64,000 nucleotides of DNA, taken from the NCBI RefSeq assembly GCF_025802015.1, contig NZ_JAOYFC010000002.1, positions 496,001 to 560,000 of the forward strand. The letters run 5' to 3'. The notes beneath the pieces are model-generated. The model saw only the letters and a list, made by a program, of their open reading frames with translations, was not told where the DNA came from and made no database searches. The number at the start of each line of letters is the position of its first letter. Within the stretch, counting starts at the first letter, position 1. Source of the DNA: Falsihalocynthiibacter halioticoli. Its GTDB lineage: Bacteria > Pseudomonadota > Alphaproteobacteria > Rhodobacterales > Rhodobacteraceae. Both the position numbers and the translations under genes were made by a program. Below are positions 27,082 through 33,730 of the stretch, in pieces.

Positions 27082-27269
27082 TTATCGGCAGAAAGGGGGG
27101 ACATAAGCAGTCGAGCTTGGGAAAGCAACGAAATAAAGCGATTTCGCGCAGAAAAGGTGTATTGCTACCTTTAGACAGCGCCGAGCTTAAGGTGATTAAA
27201 TTTGCGTCTGCTGAAGTTCCTGTTTGCTTTGCGCGTTGGCAAAAATTTCCGAGGCGCAAAACAGAAACT

Positions 27270-27608
27270 TCAGCAGTTTCCGCGAGTGAGTTCTTTATCT
27301 GGGCCACCCTCGAGGTCACAAAGAACTTCGAGCATCCAAGCCTGAATGTCGCGTTCGTCGCAATTTCCCTCGGATGAAAACCCGAATTTGCCTGTATGAA
27401 ACGTGCCTTTGAGACGTGCCTTATTTTGGCTGGCCGCGCCCGTCTCCGGGTCGTTCCAAGTGTTGTTTTGACTGAAGTCCTCGTCGTTGCTGTTAACGGC
27501 CGCCATAGGCTCTGCAAAAAGCAGGACCGACGCCGACGGTGTTAAGCAGCCGTATTGAATCAACGCAACAATGGCATCCGCGGCGCTGTAGTGCGCATCA
27601 ACAGTCAT
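27270..27608 (-). CDS. conserved-looking hypothetical protein, 112 residues
   Basis: Not recognised. The frame uses codons like those of its neighbours, with no signal peptide or membrane helix. The product begins MTVDAHYSAADAIVALIQYG, has a polar middle (NSNDEDFSQNNTWNDPE) and a C-terminal half with RLKGTFHTGKFGFSSEGNCD. Three ATGs are possible (27629, 27614, 27608); AGAGAG lies 6 bases before 27608, which I prefer. It sits alone between the DEAD-box helicase (same strand, upstream in transcription order is empty) and the response regulator. May be a lineage-specific cytoplasmic protein. Confidence 0.55.
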   Translation of the reverse strand: MTVDAHYSAADAIVALIQYGCLTPSASVLLFAEPMAAVNSNDEDFSQNNTWNDPETGAASQNKARLKGTFHTGKFGFSSEGNCDERDIQAWMLEVLCDLEGGPDKELTRGNC

Positions 27609-27875
27609 GCTCATCTCTCTATTGCCCATTGTTTCAACTCGGTTTTAACCGCGAAATCCAAACTTTGCTGCCGGATCAGCCAATTAGATTGTTGACTTGC
27701 TCCCAGCACGGCCCGTCATCACGGTCTCGTCTTGGTCTTCAGTAAATCATAGGTACTCACGAACCCCATTACTGTAAAGATGCTAATAGCAAATAAATGC
27801 GCCAAAAAGAAGTGACGCTACGTCGCGACCTCGCAGCGCGAGAATCTGTTGTCTCGTTAAAATGAGGGGTATTGT

Positions 27876-28244
27876 TTAGAAACTGGCGTCAAGCGCTTCG
27901 AGAAGGTCTTCTTTTTTGAAGGGCTTATAAAGGAAATGATTGCGCCCTTTTAGATCGGCGAGCGCTGTCGTTATCTCCATCGACATCGCTCCACCCCCAC
28001 CAGAGACAAATATGACCGGAAGATCTGGCGCATTGCCTCGTAGCGCATCGCAAAGATCTAGCCCGCTCTCCGAACCAAGCCATATATCGAGAATAGCCGC
28101 ATCAATCGCGCCATCCTCGCTCTGACATGTAAGCGCTTCCGCAGCATTCGCACATGGAATCGGATGGTGCCCCGCTTGTTTCAGCATGACCTCCATCATT
28201 TCTCTCATGTTTGGCTCGTCATCTACGATAAGAATTCTGGCCAA
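27876..28244 (-). CDS. single-domain response regulator
   Basis: A 122-residue receiver domain with no output domain (CheY-like). Acidic pocket residues are in ILIVDDEPN, the phospho-acceptor Asp is in AAILDIWLG near residue 54, the conserved Ser/Thr in VIFVSGGGG, and the Lys in FLYKPFKKEDL. Follows the MarR-type gene by 15 bases on the same strand, so the two are probably co-transcribed. No histidine kinase lies within the window, so it must receive phosphate from an unlinked kinase or phosphotransfer protein. Output partner unknown. Confidence 0.9.
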   Translation of the reverse strand: MARILIVDDEPNMREMMEVMLKQAGHHPIPCANAAEALTCQSEDGAIDAAILDIWLGSESGLDLCDALRGNAPDLPVIFVSGGGGAMSMEITTALADLKGRNHFLYKPFKKEDLLEALDASF

Positions 28245-28259
28245 GACTAACCCCGATCG

Positions 28260-28667
28260 CTACTGCATATCTTTTACGATTTGTTCCAACGCTTTATTAA
28301 ATGCATCCCTTTGATCTTCAGGTAGCTGAGACACGGAGTCAGCTAATCGCAAAAGCGGATCACTTTTCAAGGCCTCTACCGCTTCATCCGTCAAAAAAAG
28401 AAGAAAACTACGCGCATCCTTGGCGTTTTTCTTTTGAACAATGTAGCCCCGCTTCACCAAGGTTTGGATCGCGCGACTGAGCGGCGCAGCGGTAACGCCA
28501 AGGTAATTCGATATCATATTGGCTGTGCGCTGTTCTTCGGGTACGCGAGCAATGAAGCGCAAAATAGACCATTGCAGCGGCTGAATCGCTCCTGGCTCAC
28601 GACTTGGGTAAGTTGACCTCAGTATATTTTCCAGAAGCACCGCCGCAGCGATATCGCGTTTATTCAT
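28260..28667 (-). CDS. MarR family transcriptional regulator
   Basis: A 135-residue winged-helix regulator. The DNA-binding core is WSILRFIARVPEEQRTANMI, NYLGVTAAPLSRAIQTLVKR and the wing GYIVQKKNAKDARSFLLFLT, with flanking helices for dimerisation. Starts at ATG 28667, preceded by GGGGG; a GTG at 28679 is an alternative. Placed just before the single-domain response regulator and 184 bases from tRNA-His. The upstream non-coding stretch is AT-rich and contains alternating AT steps that could be its own operator, but I found no clean palindrome. Confidence 0.85.
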   Translation of the reverse strand: MNKRDIAAAVLLENILRSTYPSREPGAIQPLQWSILRFIARVPEEQRTANMISNYLGVTAAPLSRAIQTLVKRGYIVQKKNAKDARSFLLFLTDEAVEALKSDPLLRLADSVSQLPEDQRDAFNKALEQIVKDMQ

Positions 28668-28851
28668 ACGCACCCCCACGCATTATCACATCCACAATAC
28701 AGCAATAATTGTTACTAGCAATAAACATACCGCAAACAATTGAAAAATATCAAAATGAGGATACTAAACGGCTGTACGCTTACCAAATGTATGCTCGATA
28801 CAATCGAACATGACCCGAAGCGACAAAAGCCAATTTCCTAAAGAAGGAAGA

Positions 28852-28928
28852 TGGTACCACCACCCCGGTTCGAACGGGGGACCTCTTGATCCACAATCAA
28901 GCGCTCTAACCAGCTGAGCTATGGCGGC
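28852..28928 (-). tRNA. tRNA-His (anticodon GTG)
   Basis: Minus-strand cloverleaf with an encoded CCA. Acceptor GCCGCCA pairs with TGGTGGT, D arm GCTC...GAGC, anticodon arm CTTGA-TTGTGGA-TCAAG giving GUG, T arm CCCCG-TTCGAAC-CGGGG. Position 73 is A and the base before position 1 is T, so the usual G-1:C73 pair of bacterial tRNA-His is absent, as known for a large clade of alphaproteobacteria whose HisRS co-evolved. Isolated tRNA gene. Confidence 0.96.
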
Positions 28929-29152
28929 ACTGTGGGGTGATTTAGCGCCGGAAAGCGGTGAATGCAAGGGGGCGCGGGCTGTTGTCTTCAGGATTCTTGA
29001 AAAATTTCGCCCCCTTCTATTCCACGCGCAAATTTGGCCCCTCCATGGCGCAAAGCCTATGTTTTGCGCCGCGCGAGCGAGCAATTTTCCAAGTCTACTT
29101 GCGAATTACATCGCCAGAGGATAGTTCGTTTGATCGAATAAGGAGATTGATC

Positions 29153-29338
29153 ATGAGTATCAACAAAGAGAGCGACGTATCGGCGAACCTGCAAATCGGA
29201 CCAACATCGCTTGGCATGATTCGAATTTATGTCGAAGCCGACGGTGCAGAAATTCCAATGGACTTCACGCCCGAAGAGGCACTGGAAATTGCCGAAGAGA
29301 TCAAGGCCGCCGCACTAACTGTCACAAACGACAAATAG
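29153..29338 (+). CDS. small conserved protein, 61 residues (DUF6324-like)
   Basis: A 61-residue acidic protein: MSINKESDVSANLQIGPTSL, then GMIRIYVEADGAEIPMDFTP and EEALEIAEEIKAAALTV, i.e. a short beta segment followed by an amphipathic helix. A very good SD (AAGGAG at 29140-29145) supports ATG 29153 against the longer open frame from 28958. I associate this type with a Rhodobacteraceae DUF (DUF6324) from memory. The stop is 2 bases from the convergent mmcB stop. No function can be given. Confidence 0.8.
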   Translation: MSINKESDVSANLQIGPTSLGMIRIYVEADGAEIPMDFTPEEALEIAEEIKAAALTVTNDK

Positions 29339-29340
29339 TT

Positions 29341-29814
29341 TTAAGGCCCAAAAATCGCCGTAACGCCCGGATCTCGGTATCCTTGCAATCGCCTTGCAGC
29401 GTCGCGCGCGAATTTTTGAGTCATTTTTTTGCGACGCGCGGGGGCCAGCTTGGCCTCTGGCCCCATCCGTATAATTTCGGCGTCATAGGAATCTGCGATG
29501 ATGAGGCCGGTTTCGTCAGGTAGGATTTCTGACGGGAATTCACTATCCACCGCCCAAAAATACCGATCGCACCACTCAAGATACCCCTGCCATTTGCTGT
29601 CCGACAAATAGTCCGCACGACTCGATTTACATTCGATCACCCATATCTCGCCTTTCGGACCAAGGGCGATCACGTCAACGCGCAATCCTCGCTCTGGCAC
29701 GAATTCCTCGATGATAACAAAATCATGATGCCGTAAATGCCGCGCAACACCCCGTGCCAGAAGCTGGCCGGGTTGCAATGCGGTGTCTTGCGGGGCTGGA
29801 ACAGTGGGTTGCAT
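29341..29814 (-). CDS. mmcB: MmcB family DNA repair protein
   Basis: A 157-residue protein of the DUF1052/MmcB family. In Caulobacter crescentus MmcB is LexA-controlled and needed for mitomycin C resistance (established knowledge). The core RVDVIALGPKGEIWVIECKS has the Asp...Glu-x-Lys layout of PD-(D/E)XK nucleases, followed by DYLSDSKWQGYLEWCDRYFW, consistent with an endonuclease fold. Start ATG 29814 (MQPTVPAPQ) is chosen over an upstream in-frame ATG at 29841 that would swallow the LexA-like site. That site lies 11 bases upstream (separate entry), which supports SOS control here too. Confidence 0.9.
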   Translation of the reverse strand: MQPTVPAPQDTALQPGQLLARGVARHLRHHDFVIIEEFVPERGLRVDVIALGPKGEIWVIECKSSRADYLSDSKWQGYLEWCDRYFWAVDSEFPSEILPDETGLIIADSYDAEIIRMGPEAKLAPARRKKMTQKFARDAARRLQGYRDPGVTAIFGP

Positions 29815-29824
29815 CCCAAAGCAT

Positions 29825-29839
29825 GAACAAAACGTAAAC
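29825..29839 (-). promoter_or_regulatory. LexA-box-like site upstream of mmcB
   Basis: On the minus strand the site reads GTTT-N7-GTTC, one base off the alphaproteobacterial LexA consensus GTTC-N7-GTTC. It ends 11 bases before the mmcB start codon. Known SOS control of mmcB in Caulobacter makes it credible despite the mismatch. Confidence 0.55.
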
Positions 29840-30071
29840 AAAAAGTCAAGTGGTGCCGAAATTTGCTCAGCAGTGCGACCTTCAATCGAACTGGATTATT
29901 CGACGCAAAACTCAATATTCGCGATTACCCCTTGTCGAACATCAAGCAGAAGCCTATGTGAGGTTCTGGCGTTTCTGCTCTTCACGTACGCATAGGCAAG
30001 CATTCCAGTGGCCTTAAGCAATTCCACGGGAGCTGGCTCTGTTCGGACCCTGGTTCGATTATCTGGTGCCC

Positions 30072-30087
30072 ACCTGTATATACAGGT
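30072..30087. repeat. perfect 16-base palindrome
   Basis: ACCTGTATATACAGGT is its own reverse complement. It lies 66 bases beyond the nusB stop. As RNA it would be a 6-bp stem with an AUAU loop and has no U tract, so it is a better fit to a dimeric-protein operator than to a terminator. The binding protein is unknown. Confidence 0.7.
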
Positions 30088-30152
30088 CCCCGGGAATCAG
30101 TGCCTGTACGGTCGCAGCGGTTTCGCCGCCTTCTAAACCAATTGTCAGGTTG

Positions 30153-30647
30153 TTAGCCCGAGAACGCCTCTGGGCGGGCTTCGCGTGCCATATGATCAAG
30201 AACAGCGTTCACAAACTGCGGTTCGCGCCCCTCTGGATGGAACGCGCTGGCAATATCGACGAATTCAGAGATGACAACGCGCGGTGGCGTCTCTGTTTCA
30301 ACAAGTTCTGCACCAGCGGCACGGAACAGCGCACGCAGAGTTGGATCAATCCGAGCAATGGGCCACTTTGCCACAAGAGCCCGATCTGTCATCTGGTCAA
30401 TTTTTGCCTGATGGTTCACCGCGCCATCAACCAATGTGCGGAACAATGTCGGATGACCATCCGCCATTTCATCGCCCTCATAGGTTTCACCAAAGCGGTG
30501 CTCAGCAAATTCAGCAATGACAGAGTCGATTGTCTGGCCTGAGGCTTCCATCTGAAACAGCGCCTGAACGGCATAGAGCCGAGAGGCGGATTTTCTCTGG
30601 CGATTGTCCGTCTTGCGTTTCGGCGGTTTGGCGGCGTCGTTGGTCAT
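30153..30647 (-). CDS. nusB: transcription antitermination factor NusB
   Basis: A 164-residue all-helical protein that with NusE (S10) binds boxA RNA and supports antitermination of rRNA operons. Signatures: SASRLYAVQALFQMEASGQT at the N-terminus, RTLVDGAVNHQAKIDQMTDR, and the C-terminal VVISEFVDIASAFHPEGREP followed by FVNAVLDHMARE. Its ATG overlaps the ribH stop (ATGA). It is the last gene of the riboflavin operon, the standard arrangement in many proteobacteria. Confidence 0.95.
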   Translation of the reverse strand: MTNDAAKPPKRKTDNRQRKSASRLYAVQALFQMEASGQTIDSVIAEFAEHRFGETYEGDEMADGHPTLFRTLVDGAVNHQAKIDQMTDRALVAKWPIARIDPTLRALFRAAGAELVETETPPRVVISEFVDIASAFHPEGREPQFVNAVLDHMAREARPEAFSG

Positions 30648-31201
30648 GCGTTTGTTCCATCATCCTTGCCGCCAGCGCTGGCGATCTGAATCTCGTCTGT
30701 GGCAGGTCGGAAACCGACCTCTTTGCCTTGACGGCCCCATTTGCGCGAAAGCGCGATGAGATGCAAGGCCGCAGCTGCTGCACCGCCACCTTTGTTTTGA
30801 TCTTCTGGATCGGCGCGCACTTCGGCCTGCTTGCGGTTTTCGACGGTCAGGATGCCGTTTCCTATGCAGAGTCCTTGCAGACCAAGCAACTGGATGGCGC
30901 GTGAACTGTCATTGCACACCGTATCATAATGCGTTGTCTCACCACGAATAACACAGCCCAGCGCGACATATCCGTCAAAATTCGATTGCCGATCAGCGAT
31001 GCCGATGCAGGTCGGGATTTCGAGCGCGCCCGGCACTTCGGCGATTTCATAAGTGCCGCCAACAGCTTCGATTTCGGCAACTGCACCTTTGACCATATTG
31101 TCAGCAATGTCTTTGTAGTAGGGCGACACAACGATGAGCAGCTTGACGGGTTTCGAAAACTCAGCGCGTGGCAGGATGTAGTGTTGCTCGTGTCCGGCCA
31201 T
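30644..31201 (-). CDS. ribH: 6,7-dimethyl-8-ribityllumazine synthase
   Basis: Condenses 5-amino-6-ribitylamino-uracil with 3,4-dihydroxy-2-butanone 4-phosphate. The 185-residue product has VVSPYYKDIADNMVKGA, EVPGALEIPTCIGIA (ribityl-phosphate site), ALGCVIRGETTHYDTVCNDS with the catalytic His, and GNGILTVENRKQAEVRADPE. The C-terminus is some 20 residues longer than the E. coli protein. The ATG shares a base with the ribB stop (TAATG) and the stop overlaps nusB, so the genes are tightly coupled. Confidence 0.95.
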   Translation of the reverse strand: MAGHEQHYILPRAEFSKPVKLLIVVSPYYKDIADNMVKGAVAEIEAVGGTYEIAEVPGALEIPTCIGIADRQSNFDGYVALGCVIRGETTHYDTVCNDSSRAIQLLGLQGLCIGNGILTVENRKQAEVRADPEDQNKGGGAAAAALHLIALSRKWGRQGKEVGFRPATDEIQIASAGGKDDGTNA

Positions 31202-32310
31202 TATTCTGCTCCTGATATCTTGCGGGTTCCGACAATTTCGAGGCCATAGGCTTCAAGGCCCACAACCTTAGGCGACGGAGAGTTTGTAAGCAGCTCAAGC
31301 TTGGACAAGCCCAGCGACGAAAGGATTTGTGCGCCCAGGCCGTATTGGCGAAGGGTTTGCGGCGAGGTTTCGGCACTGGCAGCAAGTTTCATGTGCAAAT
31401 CTCTTAGCAAAACAAGAACACCACGCCCCTCTTTTGCGATGATGTTCATCGCGTCACCAAACTCATTCGCACGGCCCTTCCCGCCCGCGCCGATTACATC
31501 GTGCATTGGGTCAAGTGCATGCATCCGTACCAAAACCGGCTCATCCGTAGAGATATCGCCCTTAACAAGCGCGATATGCTCCGCACCCTGTGTTTCGTCA
31601 GTATAGATGCGCATATCCCAATTGCCGCCGAATTCGGATTCGATGGATTCTTGCGTACGCACCCGAACAAGATTGTCGTGACGTCGGCGATAAGCGATCA
31701 GATCGCTGATGGTGCCAATTTTCAAGTTATGTTTCTGTGCAAACGCGACGAGGTCAGGCAGGCGGCTCATGGTGCCGTCTTCGTTCATAATTTCACAGAT
31801 CACGCCAGCAGGGTTCAGACCTGCAAGACGGCTAATGTCGACGGCCGCTTCTGTATGCCCTGCGCGAACAAGCACCCCGCCCTCACGCGCACGGAGTGGG
31901 AAAACGTGACCAGGGGTCGCGATGTCAGCCGCACCTTTGCTTGCGTCAATCGCAACAGCAACTGTCAGCGCCCGATCATGCGCAGAGATGCCGGTTGTAA
32001 CACCTTCGCGTGCTTCAATAGAGGTTGTGAAGGCGGTTTCATGGCGCGAGCTGTTCTTGGTGCTCATGAGCGGAAGGCCAAGCTGGTCAAGGCGCTCACC
32101 AGTCAAAGAAAGGCATATCAGTCCACGGCCATGGGTCGCCATGAAGTTGATCGCATCTGGCGTTGCCATCTGGGCCGGAATGACAAGATCGCCTTCGTTC
32201 TCGCGGTCTTCGTGGTCCACCAGAATGAACATACGGCCATTGCGGGCATCTTCGATAATCTCTTCAACGGAGGAAATCGCATCTGTGTAGTGTTGTGCGG
32301 AATCTGTCAT
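31201..32310 (-). CDS. ribB: 3,4-dihydroxy-2-butanone 4-phosphate synthase with degenerate GTP-cyclohydrolase-II-like tail
   Basis: A 369-residue RibBA-shaped protein. The N-terminal domain (about 1-205) is intact: VDHEDRENEGDLVIPAQM binds Mg and phosphate, and MATHGRGLICLSL, GISAHDRALTV and RAGHTEAAVDISRLAGL complete the active site. The C-terminal domain (about 206-369) has GCH II topology, but the zinc motif, normally C-x10-C-x-C, reads MHALDPMHDVIGAGGKGRA with no cysteine, so cyclohydrolase activity is not expected. Such proteins are known in alphaproteobacteria (RibBX-type). A separate ribA must supply GCH II; none is in the window. Start ATG 32310 (MTDSAQHY) replaces a longer frame to 32394. 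Confidence 0.93.
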   Translation of the reverse strand: MTDSAQHYTDAISSVEEIIEDARNGRMFILVDHEDRENEGDLVIPAQMATPDAINFMATHGRGLICLSLTGERLDQLGLPLMSTKNSSRHETAFTTSIEAREGVTTGISAHDRALTVAVAIDASKGAADIATPGHVFPLRAREGGVLVRAGHTEAAVDISRLAGLNPAGVICEIMNEDGTMSRLPDLVAFAQKHNLKIGTISDLIAYRRRHDNLVRVRTQESIESEFGGNWDMRIYTDETQGAEHIALVKGDISTDEPVLVRMHALDPMHDVIGAGGKGRANEFGDAMNIIAKEGRGVLVLLRDLHMKLAASAETSPQTLRQYGLGAQILSSLGLSKLELLTNSPSPKVVGLEAYGLEIVGTRKISGAE

Positions 32311-32318
32311 GCGTTGTC

Positions 32319-32900
32319 CTAACTCTGGCAATTCTGGCCGGCAAAATACGTTTCGGCGGGTAAATATGCGCCCAATCGGGCAATGTCGGCCCATTCAGCT
32401 TCGAGCATCGTGTCCCCCACAATTAAAACCTTATCGCCAGGCAGCTTTGAAGGTGAAAGCGCAGCTTTAAAGGCTTCTCTTGTTTCGCGAATTCCGTGTG
32501 CGAGGGTCGGAGCCTCGAAGGCTGTCAAAACCTGAACGCCGCCGTCCTCAAGCTGGTTGGCCAAGGATTGCGGCGACACGGGTATGGCCGCCGCGATCAA
32601 ACTGTCGCAGTGTTTCAACGCCGCGAGCTTCTGGAGTTTTGCTTCAGCAACTGGCTGGCCATCCTTAAACACCCGCAGAGCATTCGAGGAAAACAGTAGC
32701 GCAACAATGTCGTGGCCGGTTTTTGAGCGCACGGACGCATAGGACTTGTAATCTAGGCCCAGCTCTTTAGCGCGTCGCAACCGCGTGCGGATCACCTCAA
32801 TCGGCAATTGCGGCAGCAAGTCTTTTCGCGCTTTGGACCAGCAATGCTTGTTCCAGCCAGTCCCTGTGACTGGCCCGCCATTATGTCCGATCATGCTCAC
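32319..32900 (-). CDS. unknown protein with N-terminal IGHNGGP motif, in the riboflavin operon
   Basis: A 193-residue protein with no recognised catalytic domain. It opens MSMIGHNGGPVTGTGWNKHC; the short MIGHNGGP/IGHNSGP start peptide is shared by many otherwise unrelated alphaproteobacterial and phage proteins of unknown purpose. The remainder is soluble: basic helical stretch (KDLLPQLPIEVIRTRLRRAK), then VALLFSSNALRVFKDG, and a C-terminal KVLIVGDTMLEAEWADIARL. It overlaps ribE by four bases (ATGA) and precedes ribB by 8, so it is firmly embedded in the rib operon. Genes of this type occur in the same slot in other Rhodobacterales (recollection), which suggests a flavin-linked job, but nothing in the sequence shows one. 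Confidence 0.82.
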   Translation of the reverse strand: MSMIGHNGGPVTGTGWNKHCWSKARKDLLPQLPIEVIRTRLRRAKELGLDYKSYASVRSKTGHDIVALLFSSNALRVFKDGQPVAEAKLQKLAALKHCDSLIAAAIPVSPQSLANQLEDGGVQVLTAFEAPTLAHGIRETREAFKAALSPSKLPGDKVLIVGDTMLEAEWADIARLGAYLPAETYFAGQNCQS

Positions 32901-33508
32901 GAAGAGAATTCCTGAAGCCGCGCAACATAACGTGCCATTGTATCAATCTCGATGTTGACGACATCGCCTTGTTTTGCCGCGCCCCACGTTGTGACCTCTT
33001 TCGTATGCGGGATGATATTTACCCCGAAGTCACAGCCATCAACGTCATTCACGGTAAGCGACGTTCCATTCAATGTGACGGAGCCCTTGGGCGCGATAAA
33101 CTTGGCAAGCGCCTCTGGTGCGCGGAAGGTAAAACGCGTGCTGTCGCCCTCGTCTTCAAGCGCAATGATTTCAGCAACACCGTCAACATGGCCAGACACG
33201 ATATGTCCGCCAAGCTCGTCACCGATTTTCAACGCACGCTCTAAATTGATTTTGCAGCCCTCGCGCCATGCGTGGCCTTGCGTGCCGATGTTGGTTTTTT
33301 CGATGCTTTCAGCAGAGATTTCCACGTCGAACCAATTCTGGGGCTCAACACCCAGATCGATCACGGTCAGGCATACCCCGTTGCACGCAATCGATGCGCC
33401 GATATCGATGCCTTTTACGTCATATTTCGTGCCGATCCGCGCGCGCAGATCGCCGCGTTGTTCCGCTTCAAGGACCGTGCCGATATCAGTGATAATTCCG
33501 GTAAACAT
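32897..33508 (-). CDS. ribE: riboflavin synthase, alpha subunit
   Basis: Dismutates two 6,7-dimethyl-8-ribityllumazine molecules into riboflavin and the pyrimidine precursor. The 203-residue protein shows the internal duplication of lumazine-binding domains: MFTGIITDIGTVL and SIACNGVCLTVIDLG in the first, GGHIVSGHVDGVAEI and VTLNGTSLTVNDVDGCDFGV in the second. ATG 33508 gives the classic MFTGI start; the frame extends to 33529. It now leads the minus-strand rib transcript, since ribD is 4.8 kb away behind the capsule genes. No FMN riboswitch pattern was seen upstream. Confidence 0.95.
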   Translation of the reverse strand: MFTGIITDIGTVLEAEQRGDLRARIGTKYDVKGIDIGASIACNGVCLTVIDLGVEPQNWFDVEISAESIEKTNIGTQGHAWREGCKINLERALKIGDELGGHIVSGHVDGVAEIIALEDEGDSTRFTFRAPEALAKFIAPKGSVTLNGTSLTVNDVDGCDFGVNIIPHTKEVTTWGAAKQGDVVNIEIDTMARYVARLQEFSS

Positions 33509-33730
33509 ATGGCTCTCCGCAATATCCAAATTGCAATTTCACTCCTCACGTAGCCCTTACAGCCAAGACACGCAAGACCGACGCTGTGTCGCGAAAGAAT
33601 AGTAATCGATTTCGCCCACTTCTTTGCCGAATGACCTACAAATATCAGCCATCGTAAATTGTTGACCTGCAATTAGGAAAATAGCTGCTATGCTCACGGA
33701 ATTCTACAAGACCGACGAGATATCTTGGTA

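Larger units (their letters stand above)
29815..30152. other. 338-base gap with several inverted repeats
   Basis: No convincing coding frame. Besides the LexA-like site it holds: a 7-bp inverted repeat GCCTATG/CATAGGC at 29952-29958 and 29991-29997, extended by TGA/TCA inside; GTGG/CCAC at about 30008 and 30024; and a perfect 16-base palindrome at 30072-30087. The density of repeats could reflect a small structured RNA, an operator, or transcript ends of nusB. I could not match it to 6S RNA, SRP RNA or tmRNA by eye. Confidence 0.5.

Noticed and set aside
28889..28903. FNR-like palindrome TTGAT-N5-ATCAA
   Set aside because: It is the anticodon arm of tRNA-His, and the spacer is 5 rather than 4 bases.
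30052..30060. T-loop-like GGTTCGATT suggesting a tRNA or tmRNA piece
   Set aside because: No matching T stem, acceptor stem or CCA around it.
30072..30087. E. coli-type LexA box
   Set aside because: The palindrome has CTGT and ACAG only 4 bases apart, not 8, and alphaproteobacterial LexA uses direct GTTC repeats.
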